This document shows, piece after piece, positions 33,003 to 39,983 of a stretch of 64,000 nt of DNA. The notes under the pieces were generated by a model that was given only the letters and a program-made list of their open reading frames with translations, searched no databases and was not told the DNA's origin. The translations under genes and the position numbers were made by a program. The stretch is taken from the NCBI GenBank assembly GCA_016219005.1, contig JACRCN010000097.1, positions 1 through 64,000 on the forward strand, written 5' to 3'. Every line of letters starts with the position of its first letter. Positions within the stretch are counted from its first letter, which is position 1. Source of the stretch: Deltaproteobacteria bacterium (GTDB taxonomy: Bacteria; Desulfobacterota; Desulfobacteria; Desulfobacterales; SpSt-501).

Positions 33003-33459
33003 AATAAAATCTCGTCCAATGTTCAACTACATTGCGTTTTAGACGGGGATGCTATTGTTGAACATGGCCGATCGCGCCCGCGACGCCGATGCCGCCCCCA
33101 ACACGGCCAAAACCTGACTGTCCATTACCGCGACGATGACTGGCAGGCTTACGTTGTATTATCTGAGACTGGTGACGAGATGCGGGTCATGGAACAAAAC
33201 CAATCGCCGATCTTAAGCCAAGGTGTCCATCTGGTAATCTGCGCAGGCGACTTCGATTATGAACGGGCCGGGGCTTGGTTGGCAGGCCACGACACTGCCA
33301 AACTGATTCGCCGCCACAGTTCTGATCCAGAGCGTATTGAAGATAAGGCTCCGGTCGATCCTTACGCCGGAGGTTGACCCTGGCGGTCCGTTAGCCTGAT
33401 CGGAGAAGTCATTGATATGGATATGAGCGCGGAACGGGCGCTGAAGATGCTCGCTGCAG
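33003..33459 (+). pseudogene. Degraded coding region, end resembling DUF502
   Basis: One plus-strand phase stays open from about 33003 to TGA at 33375-33377 and then continues open for about 27 codons. The first part (with HYRDDDWQAYVVLSETGDEM and an ATG at 33180) is protein-like but I do not recognise it. After the stop, GEVIDMDMSAERALKML closely resembles the C-terminal signature of DUF502 membrane proteins (VI-x-x-DMS-x-E-x-ALK). The rest of DUF502, including its membrane helices, is absent. The region between the SDR and YkgJ genes is therefore best read as decayed DNA with one or two gene remnants. Confidence 0.3.
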
Positions 33460-33495
33460 AAAGTTCCTGCACGAATGCGACGTGCACACCCTGGG

Positions 33496-34284
33496 CTAAC
33501 GCCCCTTGGGCTTCAGCCTCTGGCTCTTGATCCCCCAGAGGAAGAGCTTGATCCAGTCGAAGCCGAGCAACATCAGTTGCGCGTCGTCCTTTTTTATCCT
33601 GCTAAGCAGCTCCGGTTTGACCTTGAAGCGCTTGAGGAAGCTGCTGCCGAAGACGAACTCCCGGAAGCGGTCGACGTTGTAGGCTGCCATGAAGGTCATC
33701 TTGGCGCGCGAACCCGTCGGGCCCTCGGCCCCCCACGGGTCGTTTTGAAATAGCCCCCTCAGCTCGGCCCAGCGGATGGTCATGCGGTGGTAGTCCTCCG
33801 CCGCCTGATCCGCCACCCACTCCGGCACGGTCCAGGCTCTTTCCTCGTACGGCCCCAGACAAAAATCCGGCGGCCGGAGGAAGAAGAACGGTTCGTCTTC
33901 ACCGGTTTCGGCGTCATGCAGCAGCCCCTGCTCCAGGGGAAAGGTGCGGCAGGTATCGGGGCGGTCGGGGTAGACGCGGCAGCCCTCGGGAGTTAGAAAC
34001 GGGCAGGTCTTATCCTCGTTTTCCGCCATGCGCAGCAGGACATCCGGGAAATGGCTCCCGGAGCGCAGCACCACGTCCACGTGAGAATCGAGGAATTTAT
34101 CCGACGTGAGCCCCAGGCGGGTCCTGAGGCGAATCACATCATACGGGTAGAGGAATAGATTGAGGTTGCGGCAGCAGCGGTTGAAGCAGCCGATGCCCGG
34201 GTGGCAGCGGAAACGGAACGAGCCGCCTGCGCTCAGACGGATGCCCGGAAGCTTCTCGAAATCGGTGACGTCGAGCTGTTTCAC
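33496..34284 (-). CDS. YkgJ-type cysteine-cluster protein (CxxCxxCC family), paralogue 2
   Basis: This 262-residue protein has the same arrangement as the one at 31281: CHPGIGCFNRCC near residue 28, PYDVIRLRTRLG, and CRVYPDRPDTCRTFPLEQG about 75 residues later. Eight or more conserved cysteines could ligate zinc, iron or an Fe-S cluster. Its start overlaps the stop of the upstream YkgJ-type gene by four bases (34281-34284), which indicates translational coupling. It is last in a minus-strand unit dgt-ykgJ-ykgJ. The biochemical role of the family is unknown. No signal peptide is present. Confidence 0.75.
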   Translation of the reverse strand: MKQLDVTDFEKLPGIRLSAGGSFRFRCHPGIGCFNRCCRNLNLFLYPYDVIRLRTRLGLTSDKFLDSHVDVVLRSGSHFPDVLLRMAENEDKTCPFLTPEGCRVYPDRPDTCRTFPLEQGLLHDAETGEDEPFFFLRPPDFCLGPYEERAWTVPEWVADQAAEDYHRMTIRWAELRGLFQNDPWGAEGPTGSRAKMTFMAAYNVDRFREFVFGSSFLKRFKVKPELLSRIKKDDAQLMLLGFDWIKLFLWGIKSQRLKPKGR

Positions 34285-34856
34285 GGCGCCAGCCTGTCGC
34301 TCAGCAGCATTTCGGCGATGGTGTGCTTGAACCGGCGGCGCACCCCCAGCGCCTGCTGGAATTCGGACTCAAGCCGCGCGAGCTCTGCGTAGAGGGGCGT
34401 GCGGTCGAAGGGATGATAGGGCAAGCGGTCGCAGCGGCGGTTGAATTCCCCGCAGCCCGGGCTGCGCTGCTCGAGCTGCCCCGGCCGGCGCAGCTCATGG
34501 GGGATTCCGTGCAGCCGGCAGATCATGGGCCGGTGAGCGTAGAGCACGCAGCGGCCCCCCGAGTTGAGCGGGCAGAGGGATCGGGCCTCCGAAACCGGCC
34601 GAGCCTGTTCGGCACACCAGGACTCGGCCCGGGCCAGAATTTCCGCCTGCCGCACCGCGGGCAGCCGCTCGAAGCCGTCCCGGAGACCGTGATACTCCAC
34701 CAGAGTGTGGTGATGGAACCGGGTGCGGCAGCAGCTGTCCTCGCAGCCCGTGCAGACGAACCGATAGGCGGCGGCCGCCGCTTCGTAGGCGGCGTCCATG
34801 GCGGCATACAGCGGCACCAAGCGCTTCAGGATGTCTGCGCGAAGCGCCGAATCCAT
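34281..34856 (-). CDS. YkgJ-type cysteine-cluster protein, more distant member
   Basis: This 191-residue protein has CTGCEDSCCRTRFHHH near residue 35, then CPLNSGGRCVLYAHRPMICRLHG and a further cysteine pair (GCGEFNRRC). This is the CxxCxxCC layout with an extra histidine cluster, so a metal site is likely. It differs from the two paralogues nearby in lacking the YDV-RL motif. Translation from 34856 gives MDSALRADIL; the ATG shares one base with the stop of the dGTPase-like gene (TGATG), a coupling signal. An in-frame upstream start at 34949 would lie within that gene and is unlikely. Function unknown. Confidence 0.75.
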   Translation of the reverse strand: MDSALRADILKRLVPLYAAMDAAYEAAAAAYRFVCTGCEDSCCRTRFHHHTLVEYHGLRDGFERLPAVRQAEILARAESWCAEQARPVSEARSLCPLNSGGRCVLYAHRPMICRLHGIPHELRRPGQLEQRSPGCGEFNRRCDRLPYHPFDRTPLYAELARLESEFQQALGVRRRFKHTIAEMLLSDRLAP

Positions 34857-35929
34857 CAATTGACCTTTTCCTGGAAAGGCGAGGGAAAAAACAGCCGGGT
34901 ATATAAGTTCATGGCGTAGCGATCGGTCATGCTGGCGATGAAGTCGCATACCAACCGCTCCCGAGGCTGCCCATTGGTGATACAGCCCTCCATCTGAAGG
35001 TCGGCCAGGCCTTGGCGGAGCACGGGTTCGTTTTCGAGGAAAAAGGAAAAGAGCTCGGTGAGGATCTTCTTCGACTTTTCGAAATCCTGGTGGACGCGGT
35101 CGGAACGATACACGTTCTCGTACATGAACTGCCTCAGCTCGATCATGGCGGCGTGCACGTCGGCGCTCAGCGCCAGGTTGAGCCTTCCGTCTTGCGCCTG
35201 GGACGAGAAGATGAGGTCTTTGATCATGGTGGTCGCACGCTCCGAATGGGTGACCCCGAGCAGCCGGGTGCAGGCGACGGGGACCTGCCCGGGCCGGACG
35301 ACGCCGCTGCGGATGGCATCGTCCAGGTCGTGGTTCAGGTACGCCATGAAATCGGCAATGCGCACCACCCGGCCCTCGTAGGTGCTGGCGAGTTCCTCGG
35401 GATCCTGCGGCAGGACCTGGCCGTATCCCTTGGAATGCTTGAGAATGCCGTCCATGACCTCGCCGGTGAGGTTGAGGCCGCGGCCGCTGTTCTCCAGCAC
35501 CTTAACCACCCGGATGCTCTGCTCGGCGTGGGAGAAATCCGTGGAATAGATCTCTTTCAGAACGGTTTCGCCGCTGTGCCCGAAAGGCGTGTGGCCGAGA
35601 TCGTGCCCCAGGGCGATGGCCTCGGTCAGGTCCTCGTTGAGGCGCAGGGCCCGGGAAATGGCCCGCGCCATCTGGGCCACCTCCAGGGTATGGGTCAGGC
35701 GCGTGCGGTAGTCGTCCACCATGGGCGCCAGGAACACCTGCGTCTTGTGCTTGAGCCGGCGGAAGGCGTTGCAGTAAACGATGCGGTCCCGGTCCACCTG
35801 AAAGGCGGTGCGCACCTCGCAGGAATTCTCCGCGACCGACCGTCCCTTGGATTTGGAGCTGGGGCAGGCGAAGGGCGACATGAACGCGTCTTCACGTTGC
35901 TCATACTGCTCCCGGATCGAGGATTTCAT
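34856..35929 (-). CDS. dgt: Deoxyguanosinetriphosphate triphosphohydrolase-like HD protein
   Basis: This 357-residue protein belongs to the dGTPase-like branch of the HD superfamily, which removes triphosphate from dNTPs or cleaves related nucleotides. The metal-binding residues are visible: H80 in THTLEVAQ, and H109-D110 in ALGHDLGHTPFGHSGE. FRRLKHKTQVF, conserved in the family, precedes them. Length and C-terminal region match the shorter class of these enzymes (type 2). It heads a minus-strand operon with two YkgJ-type genes that overlap in sequence by one and four bases. No clear promoter was found in the 253-base gap before the next gene. Confidence 0.9.
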   Translation of the reverse strand: MKSSIREQYEQREDAFMSPFACPSSKSKGRSVAENSCEVRTAFQVDRDRIVYCNAFRRLKHKTQVFLAPMVDDYRTRLTHTLEVAQMARAISRALRLNEDLTEAIALGHDLGHTPFGHSGETVLKEIYSTDFSHAEQSIRVVKVLENSGRGLNLTGEVMDGILKHSKGYGQVLPQDPEELASTYEGRVVRIADFMAYLNHDLDDAIRSGVVRPGQVPVACTRLLGVTHSERATTMIKDLIFSSQAQDGRLNLALSADVHAAMIELRQFMYENVYRSDRVHQDFEKSKKILTELFSFFLENEPVLRQGLADLQMEGCITNGQPRERLVCDFIASMTDRYAMNLYTRLFFPSPFQEKVN

Positions 35930-36182
35930 TTGCGATACAGGTGTAAGTCTTGGTGATGGCTTCGCTGGGGCGAAACAAGCGGCCGCCCTGCCTTGCTGGC
36001 GGCAATAGTAGACAGATCACCGCGCTTTGTAAAGCACAATCTGTGCCGGGATCCGCTGGCCGGTCGCCCCCGTCAACCGGTTGCCGGTTCAGGTCGGATG
36101 GTGTACTATTAGTGTTAAAGGTCAGGATGTTTTTCGGGCTCGGCGGTTTGAATCCTTGGCTCTGCAGCTGTTTTGATGCCAT

Positions 36183-36734
36183 ATGGGCGGCCATCATTTA
36201 ATACTCGGCGCCCTCTCCGATATCATCACCGGGGAGGTCTTCGACGACACCCTGGATGAGCGGTACCGGCAGAAGATTGCCGGGCTGCTCGTGAACCATA
36301 AGGGCTACCTGAGGTCGGACATCGAACCCCGGCGTGAGCTCCGGCTGCAGGCCGACGACCGGCGGGCCGTTATCAAGGTGGACTTCGTCGTGCGGGTGGC
36401 CGAGCGGGCGGCCATGGTCATCCGCTTCGGGCCGGGCTCGCTGGTATCCCGCGAACGCCCGGCGCTGGCGATATCCCGGCTGGTCGAGCCCTACCAGATC
36501 CCGGTGGTCGTCGTGACGAACGGGGAGGATGCCGAAATCATGGATGGCGCGTCCGGGAAGATATTCGGCCAGGGGCTCGCGGCCATCCCTACAAAGACGG
36601 AGCTCGCGGAGATACTCGCCGGTGCCCGGTTAACGGCCATTTCACCCGATCGGGCAGCAATGGAATCACGGATCGCCTACTGCTACGACGTCGACGGCGC
36701 CTGCCCGTGTGATGACACGATCTGCCGGCTTTAA
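36183..36734 (+). CDS. Protein with an HsdR N-terminal-like (HSDR_N_2) nuclease-fold domain
   Basis: This 183-residue protein resembles stand-alone proteins with the N-terminal domain of type I restriction HsdR subunits. The characteristic run is VDFVVRVAERAAMVIRF, then LVEPYQIPVVVVTNGEDAEI. In active PD-(D/E)xK nucleases an ExK or similar motif follows the acidic residue. Here that place reads AMVIRFGPGS, with no lysine, so cleavage activity is doubtful. A C-terminal cysteine pair (DGACPCDDTIC) is an additional feature. No HsdM or HsdS genes are nearby. It ends three bases before the deaminase gene, so the two are coupled. Function uncertain. Confidence 0.6.
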   Translation: MGGHHLILGALSDIITGEVFDDTLDERYRQKIAGLLVNHKGYLRSDIEPRRELRLQADDRRAVIKVDFVVRVAERAAMVIRFGPGSLVSRERPALAISRLVEPYQIPVVVVTNGEDAEIMDGASGKIFGQGLAAIPTKTELAEILAGARLTAISPDRAAMESRIAYCYDVDGACPCDDTICRL

Positions 36735-36737
36735 ATT

Positions 36738-37238
36738 ATGGATTATGATTTTTTCATGGACGAGGCGCTGAACGAGGCCCAAAAGGCTCTTGCACGGGGG
36801 GACTTCCCCGTGGGATGCGTCATGGTGCATCGGGACCGCATTGTCGCGCGCGGCTCGCGGAGAGGCACGGCCGCAGGCGGCCGCAACGAACTGGACCATG
36901 CTGAGATGGTGGCCCTGCGGCAGCTCGTCCATCTGAACGAGGAACTGGAACCGGCCGGCCTCACCGTCTTCTGCACCATGGAGCCGTGCCTGATGTGCTT
37001 CAGCGCCCTCATCCTGGCCGGCGTCGGCGAGGTCGTGTTCGCCTACGAGGATGCGATGGGCGGCGGGAGCGGCTGCGATCGATCTCAGATGAACCCGCTC
37101 TACCGCGACAGCCCGATCGTCGTGCGGCCCCACGTGCGCCGCAGCGAAAGCCTGGCGCTGTTCCAGAAGTTCTTTGCCGACCCTGCCAACCGGTATTGGC
37201 GCGGCAGCCTGTTGGCGCAATACATCCTGGACCGCTAA
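36738..37238 (+). CDS. Nucleoside/tRNA-adenosine deaminase-family protein
   Basis: This 166-residue protein has the cytidine-deaminase-like zinc fold. The catalytic HAE (DHAEMVAL) and PCLMC motifs are intact and supply the zinc ligands and the proton-shuttling glutamate. TadA, the tRNA A34-to-inosine enzyme, belongs here, but so do guanine deaminases; the loop GGGSGCDRSQM differs from typical TadA, so I do not fix the substrate. It starts three bases after the HsdR-N-like gene. No ribosome binding site is obvious in that overlap zone, consistent with coupling. A promoter for infC lies just downstream. Confidence 0.75.
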   Translation: MDYDFFMDEALNEAQKALARGDFPVGCVMVHRDRIVARGSRRGTAAGGRNELDHAEMVALRQLVHLNEELEPAGLTVFCTMEPCLMCFSALILAGVGEVVFAYEDAMGGGSGCDRSQMNPLYRDSPIVVRPHVRRSESLALFQKFFADPANRYWRGSLLAQYILDR

Positions 37239-37274
37239 AGCGGGGCGCCGGGAGCGGGCGGTTGTATTTTTTTC

Positions 37275-37303
37275 TTGCATTTCTTTATGTTGTCGATTAT
37301 TAG
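37275..37303 (+). promoter_or_regulatory. Promoter of the infC operon
   Basis: TTGCAT (37275-37280), a 17-base spacer and TATTAG (37298-37303) form a good sigma-70-like promoter. It would give infC a leader of about 110 bases that contains a terminator-like hairpin. Confidence 0.55.
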
Positions 37304-37318
37304 GTGCTCAAAAGATGG

Positions 37319-37371
37319 CGGTGCGCTGATAGCACGGCACTTTTAACCGTTCATAATTGCACCGTTTTTTT
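37319..37371 (+). terminator. Terminator-like hairpin (possible attenuator) in the infC leader
   Basis: CGGTGC (37319-37324) can pair with GCACCG (37359-37364), which is followed by seven T residues (37365-37371). The 34-base loop could fold further. The same left arm can also pair partly with GCAC at 37332-37335, so two alternative structures are conceivable. Confidence 0.4.
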
Positions 37372-37422
37372 GAGTGCCAGCCCAAAATGGCTGGCCGTAA
37401 CACTACCGCGGGAGGTGAGAAG

Positions 37423-37968
37423 ATAGCAACCCCGACTCGACAGATGCGGTCATTACCAGTTCGAGCTGACAGGACCAACATCAACCAGGAAATTCGGGCC
37501 AGGCAGGTCCGGGTGATCGACCCGGAGGGCACACAACTCGGAGTCATCACGATCGAGCAGGCGCTCGCCGCGGCTGCGGAATTCGGCCTCGATCTTGTGG
37601 AAGTCTCGCCGAACGCTGATCCGCCGGTCTGCAAGATCATGGATTACGGCCGGTATCGCTACGAGCAGACCAAAAAGAAGCACGAAGCCAAGAAGAAACA
37701 GGCTTCCTTCAAGCTCAAGGAAATAAAGGTCCGCCCCAAGACCGGCGAGCACGATTTAATGGTCAAGCTTGGTCGGATCAAGGAGTTCATCTCCAAAAAA
37801 GACAAGGTCAAAGTGACCGTCATGTTCCGCGGGCGCGAGATTGCCCTCACCAACATGGGCAGAAGCCTGCTGGAAAGAATTGCGGCCGAAACCCAGGATA
37901 TCGCCCTGGTCGAACAATTCCCGAAGTTCGACAACCGCACTCTTTTTATGGTGCTGGCCCCGAAGTGA
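37423..37968 (+). CDS. infC: Translation initiation factor IF-3, probable AUA start
   Basis: IF-3 binds the 30S subunit and rejects incorrect start codons and tRNAs. The protein shows the full two-domain layout: NINQEIRARQVRVIDPEG at the N-terminus, the PPVCKIMDYGRYRYEQ linker region, and KEIKVRPKTGEHDLMVKL at the start of the C-domain. The frame is open upstream to 37357, but GGGAGGTGA (37410-37418) sits ideally before ATA at 37423. This gives a 181-residue protein of normal length. The first ATG inside the gene (37444) has no ribosome binding site. A rare start codon would match the known AUU start of E. coli infC, where IF-3 represses its own synthesis. It heads infC-rpmI-rplT-pheS-pheT. 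Confidence 0.93.
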   Translation: MATPTRQMRSLPVRADRTNINQEIRARQVRVIDPEGTQLGVITIEQALAAAAEFGLDLVEVSPNADPPVCKIMDYGRYRYEQTKKKHEAKKKQASFKLKEIKVRPKTGEHDLMVKLGRIKEFISKKDKVKVTVMFRGREIALTNMGRSLLERIAAETQDIALVEQFPKFDNRTLFMVLAPK

Positions 37969-38040
37969 GGCTCGCCGGCATTTAACGGCAAGGCCAGCGG
38001 TTCGGCTCCAGAAAACCCAAGTCCATACGTGTCATTGCGA

Positions 38041-38084
38041 AGTTGGCGTGGGCCGGTGGTGACGTTGCTCACGCCAACTGTTTT
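38041..38084 (+). promoter_or_regulatory. Stem-loop in the infC-rpmI spacer (possible L20 regulatory site or attenuator)
   Basis: AGTTGGCGTG (38041-38050) pairs perfectly with CACGCCAACT (38070-38079), followed by GTTTTG. In other bacteria ribosomal protein L20 binds RNA structures in this operon to repress rpmI-rplT; this position fits such a role. A weak terminator is the alternative. Confidence 0.45.
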
Positions 38085-38131
38085 GTAATTGGCAAATTCA
38101 TTACGTTTGCGGCAGCAAAGGAGACCAACAT

Positions 38132-38329
38132 ATGCCCAAGATCAAAACCAATCGTTCGGCGGCCAAGAGGTTCAAGAAGACCGGAACCGGGAAAATCTCT
38201 TACCACAAGGCCTTCGGCAGCCATATCCTGTCTTCCAAGTCCAGGAAGCGCAAACGCTCCCTGAGAAAAAGCCCAATCATTGACCCGAGCAACGTGAAGG
38301 GCATTAAACTGCTTCTTCCCAACGGATGA
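38132..38329 (+). CDS. rpmI: 50S ribosomal protein L35
   Basis: L35 is a small basic protein of the large ribosomal subunit. The 65-residue chain has the standard features: [20 protein letters not shown] at the start, the [12 protein letters not shown] lysine- and arginine-rich core, and a short C-terminal KLLLPNG. AAGGAGA lies eight bases before the ATG. It follows infC by 163 bases and precedes rplT by 89, the usual order. The upstream hairpin at 38041 may control it together with rplT through L20. Confidence 0.97.
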   Translation: MPKIKTNRSAAKRFKKTGTGKISYHKAFGSHILSSKSRKRKRSLRKSPIIDPSNVKGIKLLLPNG

Positions 38330-38418
38330 CGACGTCGCCACCCGTCGAGCGTGTGCATGTGGCACGATTTGTAATGACCCGACATACGGTGAACATCTTC
38401 GAATTGAGGTAATATACC

Positions 38419-38769
38419 ATGCGCGTAAAACGTGGATTCAAAGCCAGACATCGTCGTCAAAAGGTTCTCAAACTCGCCAAGGGCTTCCGCGGCGGCCGCA
38501 GCAAGATCTATCGTACCGCCGCCGGCGCCGTGGACCGGGCCCTGCGTTACGCCTACCGGGACCGCAAGGCCCGCAAACGGGATTTCCGCGCCCTCTGGAT
38601 CATCCGGCTCAACGCCGCCGTGCGTATGCACAACGTGTCCTACAACAAGTTCATCCATGGCCTGAAATTGGCCAATGTGGGGCTGGACCGCAAGGTCCTC
38701 GCCGAACTGGCCATTTCGGACCCGCCCGGGTTTGCCCGTATCGTCAAGCTGGCCACCCCGCAGGCGTAA
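38419..38769 (+). CDS. rplT: 50S ribosomal protein L20
   Basis: L20 is required early in large-subunit assembly and binds 23S rRNA. The 116-residue protein has the conserved start [20 protein letters not shown], the long helical RNA-binding arm ([23 protein letters not shown]), and the C-terminal [12 protein letters not shown] globular domain. TTGAGGTAATATACC precedes the ATG. In many bacteria L20 also represses its own operon by binding leader RNA. pheS begins 85 bases downstream with no terminator visible between, so the two are probably co-transcribed. Confidence 0.97.
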   Translation: MRVKRGFKARHRRQKVLKLAKGFRGGRSKIYRTAAGAVDRALRYAYRDRKARKRDFRALWIIRLNAAVRMHNVSYNKFIHGLKLANVGLDRKVLAELAISDPPGFARIVKLATPQA

Positions 38770-38854
38770 GCCCGGAGGGCGCCGGCTGCCGGCTGAGCCC
38801 GCATCCGGATGCGCCCACCGCAGGCACGCGTGTCATTTCACGTCACGGAGCAGA

Positions 38855-39865
38855 GTGGAACATCAACTGGACCAGATTGATTCGGAGGCGCGGCGGGAAC
38901 TGGAAGCGTCCGCCGGGGACTCCCAGAAACTCCAGGCACTGAGCGTCAAGTATCTCGGCCGCAAGGGGGTCCTTACCCAGTTCCTGCGTTCCATCGCCAG
39001 CCTGCCGCCCGAGGCGCGTCCGGGCGCCGGCCAACGCGCCAACGCGATCAAACAGCGTCTGGCAGCCGACTTGGCCGCAGCCGTGGAGGCCCTCGCAATG
39101 TCCGGCCGGGGTGCGACGCCGCCGATCGACGTGTCCCTGCCCGGGCGCGCGCTCGTCTGCGGCGCGCTGCACCCGATCACCCAGATCAGTGGGGAGATCT
39201 GCGACATCTTTTCCCGGCTGGGGTTCGACATCGTCGAGGGGCCCGAGGTCGAAAAAGACTACTACAACTTCGAGGCCCTGAACATCCCCCCCAACCACCC
39301 GGCCCGCGACATGCAGGACACGTTCTTCGTTTCCGAGGCGGTCGTCCTGCGCACCCACACCTCGCCCCTGCAGATCCGCACGATGGAAAAACAGCCCCCG
39401 CCCGTGCGCATCATCGCACCGGGCAAGGTGTTCCGCTGCGACTCGGACCAGACGCACACGCCCATGTTTCACCAGGTGGAGGGCCTGCTGGTGGATGAGA
39501 ACGTGTCGTTCGGGGACCTCAAAGGCACGCTCACGGCGTTCGTGCACCAGATGTTCGACGAACAGACCCGCCTGCGTTTCCGTCCCAGCTTCTTTCCGTT
39601 CACCGAGCCCAGCGCCGAGGTGGACATCCTGTGCGTCATCTGCCGGGGCCAGGGCTGCCGGGTCTGCAAGCAGACCGGATGGCTGGAAATCCTCGGTTCG
39701 GGCATGGTGCACCCTGCGGTTTTCGAAAACGTGGGCTACGACGCCACGCGGTACACGGGGTTCGCCTTCGGCATGGGGGTCGAGCGGATCGCCATGCTGA
39801 AATACGGCATCGATGATCTGCGCAAGTTCTTCGAGAATGATTTGAGGTTCCTGAGCCAATTCTGA
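38855..39865 (+). CDS. pheS: Phenylalanyl-tRNA synthetase alpha subunit
   Basis: PheS is the catalytic subunit of the heterotetramer that charges tRNA-Phe. The 336-residue protein has the class II motifs: motif 2 ([19 protein letters not shown]) and motif 3 ([17 protein letters not shown]). The N-terminal coiled-coil region (about 1-85) binds the tRNA. The GTG at 38855, with GGAG five bases upstream, gives the standard length; the open frame further upstream overlaps rplT and is not used. A cysteine cluster in the C-terminal part ([16 protein letters not shown]) is common in this subunit and may bind zinc. pheT follows after 118 bases containing heptad repeats. Confidence 0.95.
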   Translation: MEHQLDQIDSEARRELEASAGDSQKLQALSVKYLGRKGVLTQFLRSIASLPPEARPGAGQRANAIKQRLAADLAAAVEALAMSGRGATPPIDVSLPGRALVCGALHPITQISGEICDIFSRLGFDIVEGPEVEKDYYNFEALNIPPNHPARDMQDTFFVSEAVVLRTHTSPLQIRTMEKQPPPVRIIAPGKVFRCDSDQTHTPMFHQVEGLLVDENVSFGDLKGTLTAFVHQMFDEQTRLRFRPSFFPFTEPSAEVDILCVICRGQGCRVCKQTGWLEILGSGMVHPAVFENVGYDATRYTGFAFGMGVERIAMLKYGIDDLRKFFENDLRFLSQF

Positions 39866-39869
39866 AAGG

Positions 39870-39968
39870 GTCGGTGTTTAGTGCTTGGTGCTTGGTGATG
39901 ACCCGACCGCTGCAGGATCCGGCAACGCCAAGCACCCGCGAACACGACTCACCCAACACCCAACACCC
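39870..39968. repeat. Heptad-type repeats in inverted arrangement between pheS and pheT
   Basis: The left side has tandem GCTTGGT units (GTGCTTGGTGCTTGGTG, about 39880-39896). The right side has tandem CACCCAA units (about 39949-39968), which are roughly the reverse complement of the left pattern. The two sides could form a long imperfect hairpin. A similar layout lies at 54890-54970. Confidence 0.5.
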
Positions 39969-39983
39969 GTCATCGGTAGTATC

